A DNA stretch of 64,000 nucleotides, from assembly GCA_964584315.1 (NCBI GenBank), contig CAZOZO010000010.1, positions 1-64,000 on the forward strand, given 5' to 3'. Below the pieces are notes generated by a model. The model was not told the DNA's origin and ran no database searches. It was given only the letters and a program-made list of their open reading frames with translations. Below are positions 7,423 through 15,974 of the stretch, one piece after another (the stretch's first letter is position 1; each line of letters opens with the position of its first letter). Origin of the DNA: CAXXOK01 sp964584315. GTDB lineage: Bacteria; Bacillota; Clostridia; Christensenellales; Aristaeellaceae. The position numbers and the translations under genes were made by a program.

Positions 7423-8760
7423 TTAAGGCTGGCCGGGCTTGGTGCTGCGGAACAGCTGCTCCACGGTGCTCGCGCCATCCTCAGCGGGTTCGTCCTCCTC
7501 GTCAGCGGGCGCTGCTGCTTCGGGTGCGGCAGGGGCCGTATCCTTTTCGACAGGCGTTTTTGCTTCGACGGGCTTTGCATCCGCGGGCGCGCTTTCCGGG
7601 GCGGGTTTGTCGCCCTGCGCGGTCGCTGCGGGCTGCGCCTTGGCGTCCTCCGCCTTGGCGGTGTCCTCTGCTTCCTTCTCCTGACCGGCAGCTATGCGCA
7701 CGTCGCCGCTGGTCAGCTGCATGAGCTGCTCGCGGGTGATGTTTTCCAGCGCCGCAAGGCGGTTGGCCTGCGCGCTCACCGCCCGCTCGAACAGGTTGCG
7801 CACGCCGCGCGCGTTGCCAAAGCCCTTGGTGTCAAGGCTGAAGATGGCCAGCAGGCCCTTGAGCAGGTCGCGCGCCTCATCTTCCAGCGTGTAGCCGCTC
7901 TTCTCGCAGCGCATGTCGAAGATGGCCAGCATCTCCTCCACGGTGTAGTCTGGGAAGTGCATGAAGCGGTTGAAACGGCTCTCCAGCCCGGGGTTGGAGT
8001 GCACGAACGTCTCCATCAGCTCGGTATAGCCCGCCACGATCACGATCAGGTCGTCGCGGTGGTCCTCCATCGCCTTGAGCAGGGTATCCACAGCCTCCTG
8101 CCCGTAATCGTTCTCGCCGTGGTCGGTCAGGGCGTAGGCCTCGTCCACGAACAGCACGCCGCCCAGCGCCTTCTGGACCACCTCGCCGGTCTTGATGGCC
8201 GTTTGCCCCACGTAGCCCGCCACCAGCCCGCCGCGATCCACCTCCACTAGCTGCCCCTTGCTCAAAATGCCAAGGCTGCGGTAGATGCGGCTCATGAGGC
8301 GCGCGATCATCGTTTTGCCGGTGCCGGGGTTGCCGCTGAACACCATGTGCAGGGACAGATCCTCCACGGGCAGGTCGTTCTGCCTGCGCAGCTTTTGCAC
8401 GGTCACCAGGTTGATGAGGCTCTGCACCTCTTTTTTGATAACGGACAGGCCGATGTAGCCCTCCAGCTCCTTCCGGAGCTCCTCAATGGGCTCGGGAGGC
8501 TGCTCGGCGGCCTTCTGCTCCTCCTTGGCGGGCTGGCCAGCGGCGGCAGCGGGCGCTGCCTCAGGTGCCGCGGGATTGACGGGCGGGGCGGGCATATCGA
8601 AAACAGGCTCCGCGCCGCTTTGCGCCTTCACGGCGGGCACGCCGCCGGAGGCCAGCGTGGGCAGGCCCCACAGGTCGTCCGCGATGCGCCGCAGGTTGGT
8701 CTGCGTCATCTGGTGGATAACGTCCATCTGGAGTTTGATGATCTCTTCCTTGCGATCCAT
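7423..8760 (-). CDS. AAA ATPase, CbbX/SpoVK (EccA-like) family
   Basis: 445 aa. A short N-terminal helix is followed by an Ala/Pro/Glu-rich linker (about 40-95). The AAA core has Walker A GNPGTGKT (143-150), the pore-region segment DRGGLVAGYVG, Walker B VLFVDEA (202-208), and an arginine-finger region NPGLESRF. A second low-complexity Ala/Pro/Glu tail of about 80 residues ends in an EQLFRS motif. CbbX-type proteins are ring remodelling ATPases; relatives act in sporulation (SpoVK) and type VII secretion (EccA). No partner gene lies nearby, so the target is unknown. A longer frame begins at 8835, but AAGGAG is placed for the ATG at 8760. Confidence 0.85.
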   Translation of the reverse strand: MDRKEEIIKLQMDVIHQMTQTNLRRIADDLWGLPTLASGGVPAVKAQSGAEPVFDMPAPPVNPAAPEAAPAAAAGQPAKEEQKAAEQPPEPIEELRKELEGYIGLSVIKKEVQSLINLVTVQKLRRQNDLPVEDLSLHMVFSGNPGTGKTMIARLMSRIYRSLGILSKGQLVEVDRGGLVAGYVGQTAIKTGEVVQKALGGVLFVDEAYALTDHGENDYGQEAVDTLLKAMEDHRDDLIVIVAGYTELMETFVHSNPGLESRFNRFMHFPDYTVEEMLAIFDMRCEKSGYTLEDEARDLLKGLLAIFSLDTKGFGNARGVRNLFERAVSAQANRLAALENITREQLMQLTSGDVRIAAGQEKEAEDTAKAEDAKAQPAATAQGDKPAPESAPADAKPVEAKTPVEKDTAPAAPEAAAPADEEDEPAEDGASTVEQLFRSTKPGQP

Positions 8761-8805
8761 GGCGGTGCTCCTTCGGCCCTGCGGGCACGCGTAAAATGAC
8801 ATGTT

Positions 8806-8835
8806 ATTATAGCACGCGGCGCGGTTTGGGTGCAA
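8806..8835 (-). promoter_or_regulatory. Promoter of the AAA ATPase gene
   Basis: Minus strand: -35 TTGCAC (8835-8830), 18-bp spacer, perfect -10 TATAAT (8811-8806). It lies just past the stop codon of the GNAT gene. Confidence 0.65.
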
Positions 8836-8836
8836 T

Positions 8837-9322
8837 TTACGCGCCCAAATCCTCCCGGCGGAGGATGAACAGCCTGTTTTGCGCGTCGAACGCGAAACCC
8901 GCGGCCAATACCGCCCGGCGCGAGGCGGCGTTCAGCTCGTCCGGCTGCACGATCACGCGGGCCGCGTCCGGCTGCATGAGCGCGTCGCGCACCAACAGGC
9001 GGATGGCCTCCGCCCCGTAGCCCTTGCGCAGGTAGGCCAGCTCGCCGATCAGATAGTCGATGCTGTAAGTGCCTGTAAGCGGGAGGTTTCCGTGCCAGCC
9101 CTCCCCGCCCCGCCAGTAGGGGTAGTGCTGGCAAAAGCCGATGGGCACCTGATCCGCGAGAATGATGAAATGCCGGATGAACGAAAATTCCCCATGCCGG
9201 TTTTCCACCTCGTGAAGCCAATCCTCCGCCGGGGCGTACCACGGCGCGATGTGGGGTTCCTTGAGCCACGCGGTAAAGCGGGGCAGGTCGCCGTCCTCAA
9301 AGGGTCGAAGGCGGATGTCCAT
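8837..9322 (-). CDS. GNAT acetyltransferase, AAC(6')-like
   Basis: 161 aa, the usual length of a single GNAT domain. The N-terminus (RLRPFEDGDLPRFTAWL) and the acetyl-CoA binding loop region (LRKGYGAEAIRLLV, Q/RxxGxG/A pattern) fit the family. The segment WLKEPHIAPWYAP and the C-terminal NAASRRAVLAAGF resemble the aminoglycoside 6'-N-acetyltransferase and siderophore-acetylase branch. Acetylation of an amine is expected; resistance cannot be claimed without testing. AAGGAGGG stands before the ATG. It lies upstream of the AAA ATPase gene but that gene has its own promoter. Confidence 0.8.
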   Translation of the reverse strand: MDIRLRPFEDGDLPRFTAWLKEPHIAPWYAPAEDWLHEVENRHGEFSFIRHFIILADQVPIGFCQHYPYWRGGEGWHGNLPLTGTYSIDYLIGELAYLRKGYGAEAIRLLVRDALMQPDAARVIVQPDELNAASRRAVLAAGFAFDAQNRLFILRREDLGA

Positions 9323-9423
9323 CGGGAGCCCTCCTTATATCTCGGCGGATCGCGCCGTCAGGGTTTTCCTCCATGATACGGGTTTTCCCATGGTTTTGCA
9401 ACGGGCAAAAGCCTTTGCACCTA

Positions 9424-9443
9424 TTTGATACAATTTTGTCAAA
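9424..9443. promoter_or_regulatory. Imperfect inverted repeat upstream of the scaffold gene
   Basis: TTTGATACAATTTTGTCAAA is nearly self-complementary (TTTGA/TCAAA arms with one unpaired T). It lies about 40 bp before the -10 at 9481 and could bind a regulator. No known consensus is claimed. Confidence 0.3.
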
Positions 9444-9477
9444 AGCGGATTTGACCCTTTCTGCGCGCCCAAAAGTG

Positions 9478-9486
9478 TGCTATACT
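9478..9486 (+). promoter_or_regulatory. Extended -10 promoter of the scaffold/GGGtGRT pair
   Basis: TGCTATACT: a TGn extension and TATACT at 9481-9486, 54 bp before the ATG. No good -35 box is seen at normal distance (a TTGACC at 9451 is 24 bp away), which fits an extended -10 promoter. Confidence 0.55.
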
Positions 9487-9539
9487 AACTCGGTATGTCC
9501 GCAAGACAGATTTTTGCTGTGAACAGGAGGATACGATCC

Positions 9540-10232
9540 ATGCATTATTCCAGAGAAGTGGAAGAAATGGTGTGCGTGAAGAAGGGCCCCGACCACGGCC
9601 CCGCGCCGATTCCCGAAGAGGGCAAATGGGTGCAGGCCCGCGAGGTGAAGGACATCAGCGGCTTTACCCATGGTGTGGGCTGGTGCGCGCCCCAGCAGGG
9701 CGCCTGCAAACTGAGCCTGAACGTCAAGGGTGGCGTGATCGAGGAGGCGCTGGTGGAGACCATCGGCTGCAGCGGCATGACCCACTCCGCCGCCATGGCC
9801 GCCGAGATCCTGCCCGGCAAGACCGTGCTGGAAGCCCTGAACACCGACCTGGTGTGCGACGCCATCAACACCGCGATGCGCGAGCTGTTTTTGCAGATCG
9901 CCTATGGCCGCACGCAGAGCGCCTTCTCGGAGGACGGCCTGGAGATCGGCGCCGGCCTGGAGGATTTGGGCAAGGGCCTGCGCAGCCAGGTAGGCACCAT
10001 GTACGGCACCCTGAAAAAGGGCGTGCGGTACCTTGAGATGGCCGAAGGCTATGTGACCAAGCTGGCCTTGGACGCGGAAAAAGAAGTGATCGGCTACCAA
10101 TTCGTGCACCTGGGCAAGATGATGGAAGCCATCAAAAAGGGCGTGGACCCCAAGGAAGCGTATGAGAAGAACATCGGCACCTACGGCCGTTTTGCCGAAG
10201 CCGCCGAGTACATCGACCCGCGCCACAAGTAA
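9540..10232 (+). CDS. Iron-sulfur cluster assembly scaffold-like (NifU/IscU-like) protein
   Basis: 230 aa. The N-terminal part is related to the NifU/IscU scaffold fold, with cysteines at 49, 56, 77 (in ETIGCSGMTHS) and 106 as likely cluster or metal ligands. The C-terminal half is helical and charged. In many Clostridia this scaffold-like protein is encoded next to a GGGtGRT protein, as here with a 28-bp gap, so the two probably work together. The ATG at 9540 was chosen over an upstream in-frame start because AGGAGG stands nine bases before it. Which protein receives a cluster is unknown. Confidence 0.8.
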   Translation: MHYSREVEEMVCVKKGPDHGPAPIPEEGKWVQAREVKDISGFTHGVGWCAPQQGACKLSLNVKGGVIEEALVETIGCSGMTHSAAMAAEILPGKTVLEALNTDLVCDAINTAMRELFLQIAYGRTQSAFSEDGLEIGAGLEDLGKGLRSQVGTMYGTLKKGVRYLEMAEGYVTKLALDAEKEVIGYQFVHLGKMMEAIKKGVDPKEAYEKNIGTYGRFAEAAEYIDPRHK

Positions 10233-10260
10233 ATAGAAGCAGAAGCAGAGGTGAGCAGAA

Positions 10261-11259
10261 ATGGCTACTTTTGAAGGGTACGAAAGAAGAATCGCGAAAA
10301 TCAACAAGACGTTGGCCGAATACGGCCTCGCCGACCTGGACGCGGCGGCCGAACTGGTCAAGGGCAAGGGCATCGACGTGCGCGGCATTGTGCAGGGCGT
10401 GCAGATGATCGCCTTTGAAAACGCCGTATGGGCATACACGCTGGGCGCGGCCATCGCACTCAAGAAGGGTGTAAAGAACGCCGCCGCCGCCGCCGAAGCC
10501 ATCGGCCTCGGCCTGCAGGCGTTCTGCATTCCCGGCTCGGTGGCCGACCAGCGCGCCGTGGGCATCGGCCACGGCAATCTGGGCGCGATGCTGCTGCGCG
10601 ACGAGACGAAGTGCTTCGCCTTCCTCGCGGGCCACGAGAGCTTCGCCGCCGCCGAGGGCGCCATCGGCATCGCCCGCACCGCCAACAAGGTGCGCAAGGA
10701 GCCGCTCCGCGTGATCCTGAACGGCCTTGGCAAGGACGCGGCCTTCATCATCAGCCGCATCAACGGTTTCACGTACGTCAAGACCCAGATGGACTACTAC
10801 ACCGGCGACGTGAAGATCGAGAAGGAAACCGCGTATTCCAACGGCGAAAAGGCCAAGGTGCGCGTGTACGGCTGCGACGACGTGACCGAGGGCGTGGCCG
10901 TGATGCGGCTGGAGAAGGTGGACGTGTCCATCACCGGCAACAGCACCAACCCCACGCGCTTCCAGCACCCCGTGGCGGGCACCTACAAGAAGTGGTGCAT
11001 CGAAAACGGCAAGAACTACTTCTCCGTGGCCAGCGGCGGCGGCACGGGCCGCACCCTGCACCCGGACAACATGGCCGCCGGCCCCGCCAGCTACGGCATG
11101 ACCGACACCATGGGCCGCATGCACAGCGACGCGCAGTTTGCGGGTTCTTCCTCCGTTCCGGCGCATGTGGAAATGATGGGCCTGATCGGCATGGGCAACA
11201 ACCCCATGGTCGGCGCGACCGTCGCGCTGGCCGTGGCGATTGAGGAAGCGGGGAAGTAA
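10261..11259 (+). CDS. GGGtGRT protein
   Basis: 332 aa. The name-giving motif GGGTGRT is at about residues 260-266, followed by an HPDNMAAGPASYG block and a hydrophobic C-terminal helix with a Gly/Met-rich stretch. Numerous Gly and Ala residues and the alternating helix-strand pattern suggest a soluble enzyme fold. The family is uncharacterised but conserved in anaerobic Firmicutes, and it travels with the NifU-like gene just upstream. The two genes form one unit with a strong terminator behind. There is no signal peptide. Confidence 0.85.
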   Translation: MATFEGYERRIAKINKTLAEYGLADLDAAAELVKGKGIDVRGIVQGVQMIAFENAVWAYTLGAAIALKKGVKNAAAAAEAIGLGLQAFCIPGSVADQRAVGIGHGNLGAMLLRDETKCFAFLAGHESFAAAEGAIGIARTANKVRKEPLRVILNGLGKDAAFIISRINGFTYVKTQMDYYTGDVKIEKETAYSNGEKAKVRVYGCDDVTEGVAVMRLEKVDVSITGNSTNPTRFQHPVAGTYKKWCIENGKNYFSVASGGGTGRTLHPDNMAAGPASYGMTDTMGRMHSDAQFAGSSSVPAHVEMMGLIGMGNNPMVGATVALAVAIEEAGK

Positions 11260-11280
11260 GGGCAAAGAACCGCCTTATGG

Positions 11281-11328
11281 TAAAATACAAGGCAGGGTCG
11301 CTGTAAAGCGACCCTGCCTTGTATTTTA
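11281..11328. terminator. Strong bidirectional terminator
   Basis: A perfect 22-bp inverted repeat (11281-11302 with 11307-11328) around GTAA, with A-run and T-run ends. It separates the convergent GGGtGRT and GmrSD-like genes. Confidence 0.95.
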
Positions 11329-11353
11329 ATGATACACATTGAGAAGAGGATGA

Positions 11354-13240
11354 TCAAACGAACGAAAACTGGCTCAAGGCCTTCTCCTCCATAATTTGGA
11401 AACGTTTTTTCGTGAACCCGAGATAAGCGCTTTTCAACTCGAGCATTGTCAGCGTGTTATTTTCTATCCAGTCCAAATCGCTCTTTTCAGTAAATGTGAA
11501 GCGAGCTTCCATTTCTTGAACAGACAATCCGCTCATCGGAGAATAAATCGTTTTCTCCTTCTTGGCCCGATTCTCCTTCATAGGCAACAAGCAAAGGTTC
11601 CCAGGGGAACTAATTGGTAATTTCAAATCACCGCTAAAGCGATCCAACTGTTTCTTCATTTTGGCTTTTGGCGCAATATGTTCAATGTCAAAAACCATAT
11701 CATTCAATTGATCCTCTGCGGTCATTGAACTCAAATAAACGCAGTTGAGTAGAATACGCTCAGGTTCTTTGGGATATGCTATTCTTTTATATTCAGCTCT
11801 TTCACTTTGAATATTGTCAAACCAATTATCGAGTACAGCTTTTATCTCACTCTCTGTTATCTCCCGTGAGTAGTATGTCAATTGTTGCATAATATTGTCT
11901 AGTTTCTTATCGCCTGAGCCCGCCCATCTTTGTTGTAAAATATCAACAAAGTAGACTTTTGGTATGTTCCTTTCAAGTTTCTCTTTTCTTGCCTTCCAAT
12001 CGGGATGTGTATGCGAGAAAACCAACGTGTGTTTGATGATATTATCTCTATCATCGTATTCTACTTCTGCATACTTTGATGTAAAGAAATATGCAACTAT
12101 GGAAGCAATTTGCAACTCTGTATGTAGTAGGTTTACACTGTCTTGCCGCTGCCTGTTACTCTTAAATCGATTGTACTTACCAAGTAACCCGTTAACTTGA
12201 TTGATACATTCTAGTAACTTATCCATAAAACTCACAAGATCATCTTCAGTTATTAGCGTTCCCTTAATTAGTGTGTTGAGATCTTTCATGTTAGCACTTT
12301 TCCCACCAAGGCAAGCATTGAAAAGTGTAAAACCGATGCTGTCTACAAAATTCGCTTCCGTTTCATTACCGAAAAGGTGTGGATATTTTCTGATGATCTC
12401 TTTCCCAAAACCATAAATGATCTCGAAAACACTTAAAACTCTCTGTTGAACAAACTTCTGCGAATCAAATCCGTCGATTTCAATGGAATCCCCATTTGCT
12501 TTTTCCTTTCTATCACGATTGAACTCGACAATCGACTTGTACTTCTCAGGGAGTTTATATTTCGGTTTTAGCCAAGTAGCAGCGTAAATTTGGTACTTCG
12601 TTAATGGCGTGCCTTTAGAATTAATTCGCTCGAAAACGTCAGGAAGAACGCTTTCGTCACCTTCGATTACAATCGCTGGGATCACAGTATCCGCCAGTTG
12701 CTTGCATATTAGTTGAAATTGCTTGAGCGTTGGGCTAACCAATTCTACGATTTGCTTTTCTTTGCCACATACAGTTGGAAACTCTGTAGTGAATCTTATC
12801 GCCAAGTCGTAATACTGCATATGCTCAACATCTTGCATACTTTTATGTCCAGCCTTCACCCAATCAAAAATCAAAATCTTTGTTCTCTCATAAATCTTAC
12901 TTCGATTTCCAACAACTCCAATTAAATCAAGGATGTTATTAACTAAGTCATCCGAAATGTCCGTTTCTGAAAAAAAAGCGGTGGGGTTTTTCATAAAACC
13001 CGCAATTGTCGTACAGCGCTGCAAACCATCAATAATCTGCTCTGGTTTTGTTCTATCACTACTCCTAAATAAAAGAATTGTTCCAAAAGGTAATCCTCTC
13101 TTAATAGTATCTGCAAGCATAAGCTTTTGTGCATCACTCCAAACCAAACCCCGCTGATAATCCGGTGTTTTTATGACATTGGATTCTATTTTATCGGCCA
13201 ATACAAGTGCAGAATACGAATCAAATTTCCATGTATTCAT
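11354..13240 (-). CDS. GmrSD-type (DUF262-DUF1524) restriction endonuclease
   Basis: 628 aa. The N-terminal DUF262 domain (ParB-like NTPase) has YQRGLVW near residue 29 and IIDGLQRCTT near 70. The C-terminal DUF1524 domain is an HNH nuclease with DIEHI (Asp-Ile-Glu-His around residue 520) and GNLCLLP with the later Asn. Such fused proteins act as type IV or stand-alone antiphage restriction enzymes cutting modified DNA. The gene is much lower in GC than both neighbours, with AT-rich codons, and has its own promoter and shared terminator, so it is probably a recent acquisition. The ATG at 13240 follows GAGGTGAT; an in-frame TTG one codon earlier is less likely. Confidence 0.9.
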   Translation of the reverse strand: MNTWKFDSYSALVLADKIESNVIKTPDYQRGLVWSDAQKLMLADTIKRGLPFGTILLFRSSDRTKPEQIIDGLQRCTTIAGFMKNPTAFFSETDISDDLVNNILDLIGVVGNRSKIYERTKILIFDWVKAGHKSMQDVEHMQYYDLAIRFTTEFPTVCGKEKQIVELVSPTLKQFQLICKQLADTVIPAIVIEGDESVLPDVFERINSKGTPLTKYQIYAATWLKPKYKLPEKYKSIVEFNRDRKEKANGDSIEIDGFDSQKFVQQRVLSVFEIIYGFGKEIIRKYPHLFGNETEANFVDSIGFTLFNACLGGKSANMKDLNTLIKGTLITEDDLVSFMDKLLECINQVNGLLGKYNRFKSNRQRQDSVNLLHTELQIASIVAYFFTSKYAEVEYDDRDNIIKHTLVFSHTHPDWKARKEKLERNIPKVYFVDILQQRWAGSGDKKLDNIMQQLTYYSREITESEIKAVLDNWFDNIQSERAEYKRIAYPKEPERILLNCVYLSSMTAEDQLNDMVFDIEHIAPKAKMKKQLDRFSGDLKLPISSPGNLCLLPMKENRAKKEKTIYSPMSGLSVQEMEARFTFTEKSDLDWIENNTLTMLELKSAYLGFTKKRFQIMEEKALSQFSFV

Positions 13241-13331
13241 CAATTATCACCTCAAACAACGCTTTATGCAAGGATGCCACTTACGCGAAACAGATTTCCC
13301 CAATACATACGAACAACAATATTGCTGTCTT

Positions 13332-13360
13332 ATTATACCATCTGTCCAAAACCGTATCAA
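13332..13360 (-). promoter_or_regulatory. Promoter of the GmrSD-like gene
   Basis: Minus strand: -35 TTGATA (13360-13355), 17-bp spacer, -10 TATAAT (13337-13332). Confidence 0.75.
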
Positions 13361-13373
13361 CTATGTATTCCCA

Positions 13374-13402
13374 TTGAAAATCTCCAATTTGCATGGTATT
13401 CT
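13374..13402 (+). promoter_or_regulatory. Candidate promoter of the LysE-type gene
   Basis: TTGAAA (13374-13379), 17-bp spacer, TATTCT (13397-13402), 30 bp before the ATG. The -10 is only a fair match. Confidence 0.4.
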
Positions 13403-13432
13403 TCGTATGTATTGATAGTGACGAGGTGCCCC

Positions 13433-14065
13433 ATGCTCACCACCTTCCTTTCCGCCATGGCGATTGGCTTCTCCGGCGCGGTCATGCCCGGCCCCCTGCT
13501 CACCTACACGGTGCGGCAGGCTTTTAGCGGCGGGCTCAAATCCGGCATTACCATCATCGCGGGGCACGCCCTGCTGGAGCTGATTACCGTAACTCTCATC
13601 TTCCTGGGGTTTGATATCGTTTTGCAGTCGAAGGCGGCGCAAATCGCCATCGGGCTGGTGGGCGGCGCGCTGCTTACGTACATGGGCATTGGCATGGTGG
13701 TGGGCGCGGTCAAAAACACCGTGCAAATCGAGCTTTCCGGCGCAGCCAGCTCCAAAAGCATGGTGGCGAGCGGGTTTTTCATCAGCGCCATGAACCCGTA
13801 TTTCCTGCTGTGGTGGGCCATCATTGGGCTGGGGTTTCTGCTGGCGGCGTACAAGGCGTTTGGCATCTGGGGCGCGGGGGTGTGGTTCGTCGGCCATATC
13901 GCCACCGATTTTCTGTGGTACGGGTTTATCGCATGGATGGTGGGCAAAACGCGGCGGTTCATCAGCCAGAAGGTATACCGGTGGATCGTGGGCGCGCTTG
14001 GCGGGATGCTGGTGTATTTCGGCGTGTCGTTTGCGGTAAACGCCATTGGCATGTGGGGGAAATAG
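13433..14065 (+). CDS. LysE/RhtB-type amino acid exporter
   Basis: 210 aa with about six membrane segments. The N-terminus (SAMAIGFSGAVMPGPLLTYTV) is the LysE-family signature with the PGP motif, and NPYFLLWWA in the middle is also typical. Members export amino acids or related small molecules. The open frame extends upstream into the neighbour's region, but GAGGTG and the family alignment place the start at 13433. It is divergent from the GmrSD-like gene. A terminator follows at 14106. Confidence 0.85.
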   Translation: MLTTFLSAMAIGFSGAVMPGPLLTYTVRQAFSGGLKSGITIIAGHALLELITVTLIFLGFDIVLQSKAAQIAIGLVGGALLTYMGIGMVVGAVKNTVQIELSGAASSKSMVASGFFISAMNPYFLLWWAIIGLGFLLAAYKAFGIWGAGVWFVGHIATDFLWYGFIAWMVGKTRRFISQKVYRWIVGALGGMLVYFGVSFAVNAIGMWGK

Positions 14066-14105
14066 GGCCGGACGGTCGGTCGACGTAGACAGACGCATAC
14101 AGGAA

Positions 14106-14139
14106 AGGGAGCGCAATGTGACGCTCCCTCGTTTTATTT
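14106..14139 (+). terminator. Terminator after the LysE-type gene
   Basis: AGGGAGCG and CGCTCCCT form an 8-bp stem with an 8-nt loop, followed by CGTTTTATTT. Confidence 0.8.
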
Positions 14140-14155
14140 GCTTGTTGGCGGCTGT

Positions 14156-14270
14156 GGCGCGCGCAACATGGCGCCTGCGGCGCAGCCCATGCGCTTGGGC
14201 TTTTTCCGCTGCGGCGGGGCCTCCGGCGGGCAAGGGGCTTCGCCCCTGCACCCCACAAGGGTCATTGTCC
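14156..14270 (+). repeat. Dispersed palindromic intergenic repeat, copy A
   Basis: Shares GCGCGCAACATGGCGCC, GGCGCAG, GCGCTTGGG and CGCTGCGGCGG with copy B, followed by GGGGCTTCGCCCC and an ACAAGGGTCATTG end. Sequence up to 14400, where tldE ends, holds further GC-rich short palindromes (for example at 14346-14356) and no gene. Confidence 0.7.
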
Positions 14271-14400
14271 GGTCGATTTGATCGTCGCATAAGGCACTAT
14301 CGTGCCCTATGCTCGTCAAACCTCACACCTGCGGGTCGCTCGCCGCTGCGCGGCGTTGCCCATTGGACAAACGCTTCCCTTCGGTGCCCTTGACCCTTCT

Positions 14401-15744
14401 TTATTCCTTATCCTTACCCGCTACGCTCAGTGTGCCCACATCCACGCTCGGCGCGCCAAACCCGCCCGACGGAAACCGCAAATCCGCCCCGACGGCCTGA
14501 ACGCCCTTGAGCATCTCAAAAAAGTTGCCCGCAATCGTGATCTGCTCCACCGCGCGCCCGCGCATGCCGCCTTCCACCGTAAAGCCCTTGCTCAGCAGCG
14601 AAAAATCCCCGCTCACGGCGTTCGCGCCCGCGTGCAGGCCTTCCACCTCGGTAATCAGCAGCCCGTCGCCGATGTCCATCAGCAGCTCGTTCAGGCTCTT
14701 TTGCCCCGCCTCGATATAGAAGTTCGTGGGCGCGACCCGGACCGAGGATGCATACCCACCCTTGCTGGCATTGCCGGTGCTTTGCACCCCGTCCTTCTTG
14801 GCGGTTTTCAGGTTATGCAAAAAAGTTTTGAACACGCCGCCATCCACCACCACGTTACGGCGGCTGGGCACGCCCTCCGCGTCGAACGGGCGGCTGGCCA
14901 GCGCGTCCGCGCGCAGCGGGTCGTCCGCGATGGTCACGCACGGCGCGGCCACCGTCTCCCCCACCTTGCCTGCCAGCAGCGACAGCGCCTTTTGCGCGTT
15001 CTCCGCCGAAAAGGCGGGCGCAAACGTCTCCAGCAGGTCGACCATCGCGAGGTTCTGGACTACCACGCGGTATGAGCCGGATGTCACGGGCGACGCGCCC
15101 AGCATCTCCACCGCGCGGCCCGCGGCGGTCTCGCCCAGCCGTTTGGCATCCAGCGCGCTAAAGTCGCGCGCAAACTGGATATCCATGCCCGTGGCGGTAT
15201 GCTCGCCCTCGCGGGCGATCGGTTGCAGGTACGCGCCGCAGATGCTCTGCGCATACTGCTTATCCATGCCGTTCGTGTTCACGATGCGCACGCTCGCGCG
15301 GCCTGTGAGCACCGTATCGTAGCCCACCTGCGTCACGCGCGGATCGTAGGCTTTCGCCACGCGCTCCATCTCCAGCGCGAAGGCCACCTTCTCCTCGGCG
15401 GGCGCGTCCTCGCCCGTCAGGGGCAGCTCGGCCACGGGCTCCTGCCCGTCGTAGATAAACTGCTCGCTCTCATCCTCGCAGTACAGGGCGCTATCCTTCG
15501 CGCCGCGTATCAGCTGGCCGATGGCCGCCTCGTCCAACGCCTCGGTGGCGGCGTAGCCCATGCGCCCGTCCAGCATTCCGCGAAAGCCCAGCCCGCGCGT
15601 CATGTGGCTGGCATATTCGGTGATCTCGCCATTCATGGCGGTGGCCTTGAAGCTCTCATCCTCCAGCAGGTAGGCTTCGGCGACCGTAAAGCCCGCCTCG
15701 CGGGCGGCAGTCAGCAGCTTGGGGATAAATTCGTCCGGTTTCAT
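14401..15744 (-). CDS. pmbA: TldE/PmbA subunit of the TldD-TldE peptidase
   Basis: 447 aa, the normal length for PmbA/TldE. It has the two-domain TldD/PmbA fold but, as expected for the TldE partner, no HExxxH zinc motif. The C-terminal blocks GDFSLLSKGF and NFFEMLKGV are family hallmarks. With TldD it forms a heterodimeric metalloprotease that degrades unfolded small peptides and matures peptide products such as microcin B17 in Enterobacteria. tldD lies upstream on the same strand, but a 250-bp gap holding repeat copy B separates them. Confidence 0.92.
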   Translation of the reverse strand: MKPDEFIPKLLTAAREAGFTVAEAYLLEDESFKATAMNGEITEYASHMTRGLGFRGMLDGRMGYAATEALDEAAIGQLIRGAKDSALYCEDESEQFIYDGQEPVAELPLTGEDAPAEEKVAFALEMERVAKAYDPRVTQVGYDTVLTGRASVRIVNTNGMDKQYAQSICGAYLQPIAREGEHTATGMDIQFARDFSALDAKRLGETAAGRAVEMLGASPVTSGSYRVVVQNLAMVDLLETFAPAFSAENAQKALSLLAGKVGETVAAPCVTIADDPLRADALASRPFDAEGVPSRRNVVVDGGVFKTFLHNLKTAKKDGVQSTGNASKGGYASSVRVAPTNFYIEAGQKSLNELLMDIGDGLLITEVEGLHAGANAVSGDFSLLSKGFTVEGGMRGRAVEQITIAGNFFEMLKGVQAVGADLRFPSGGFGAPSVDVGTLSVAGKDKE

Positions 15745-15860
15745 GGGTCATTTCACTCCTGTCGTGTGGGTGGAGGGCGGGGGAATGCTGTATGTCAATG
15801 CAATCGTGCTGATCAGTGGGAGGGACGGGATGTCTCCACCCCGCTTGGATGCGTCCCGTG

Positions 15861-15974
15861 CCGCGCGCAACATGGCGCCTTCGGCGCAGTTGGCGCGCTT
15901 GGGGTATGATCGCTGCGGCGGAGAGCTGTGGGGCGCTGCCCCACGCCCCGCAAGGGCCATTGGCCCTTGACCCG
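15861..15974 (+). repeat. Dispersed palindromic intergenic repeat, copy B
   Basis: Starts CCGCGCGCAACATGGCGCC, contains CGCTGCGGCGG and ends in the palindrome CAAGGGCCATTGGCCCTTG followed by ACCCG. It lies between tldD and tldE. Confidence 0.75.

Noticed and set aside
9451..9486. TTGACC as -35 for the scaffold gene
   Set aside because: It is 24 bp from the -10, too far for sigma-A. The extended -10 explains the promoter better.
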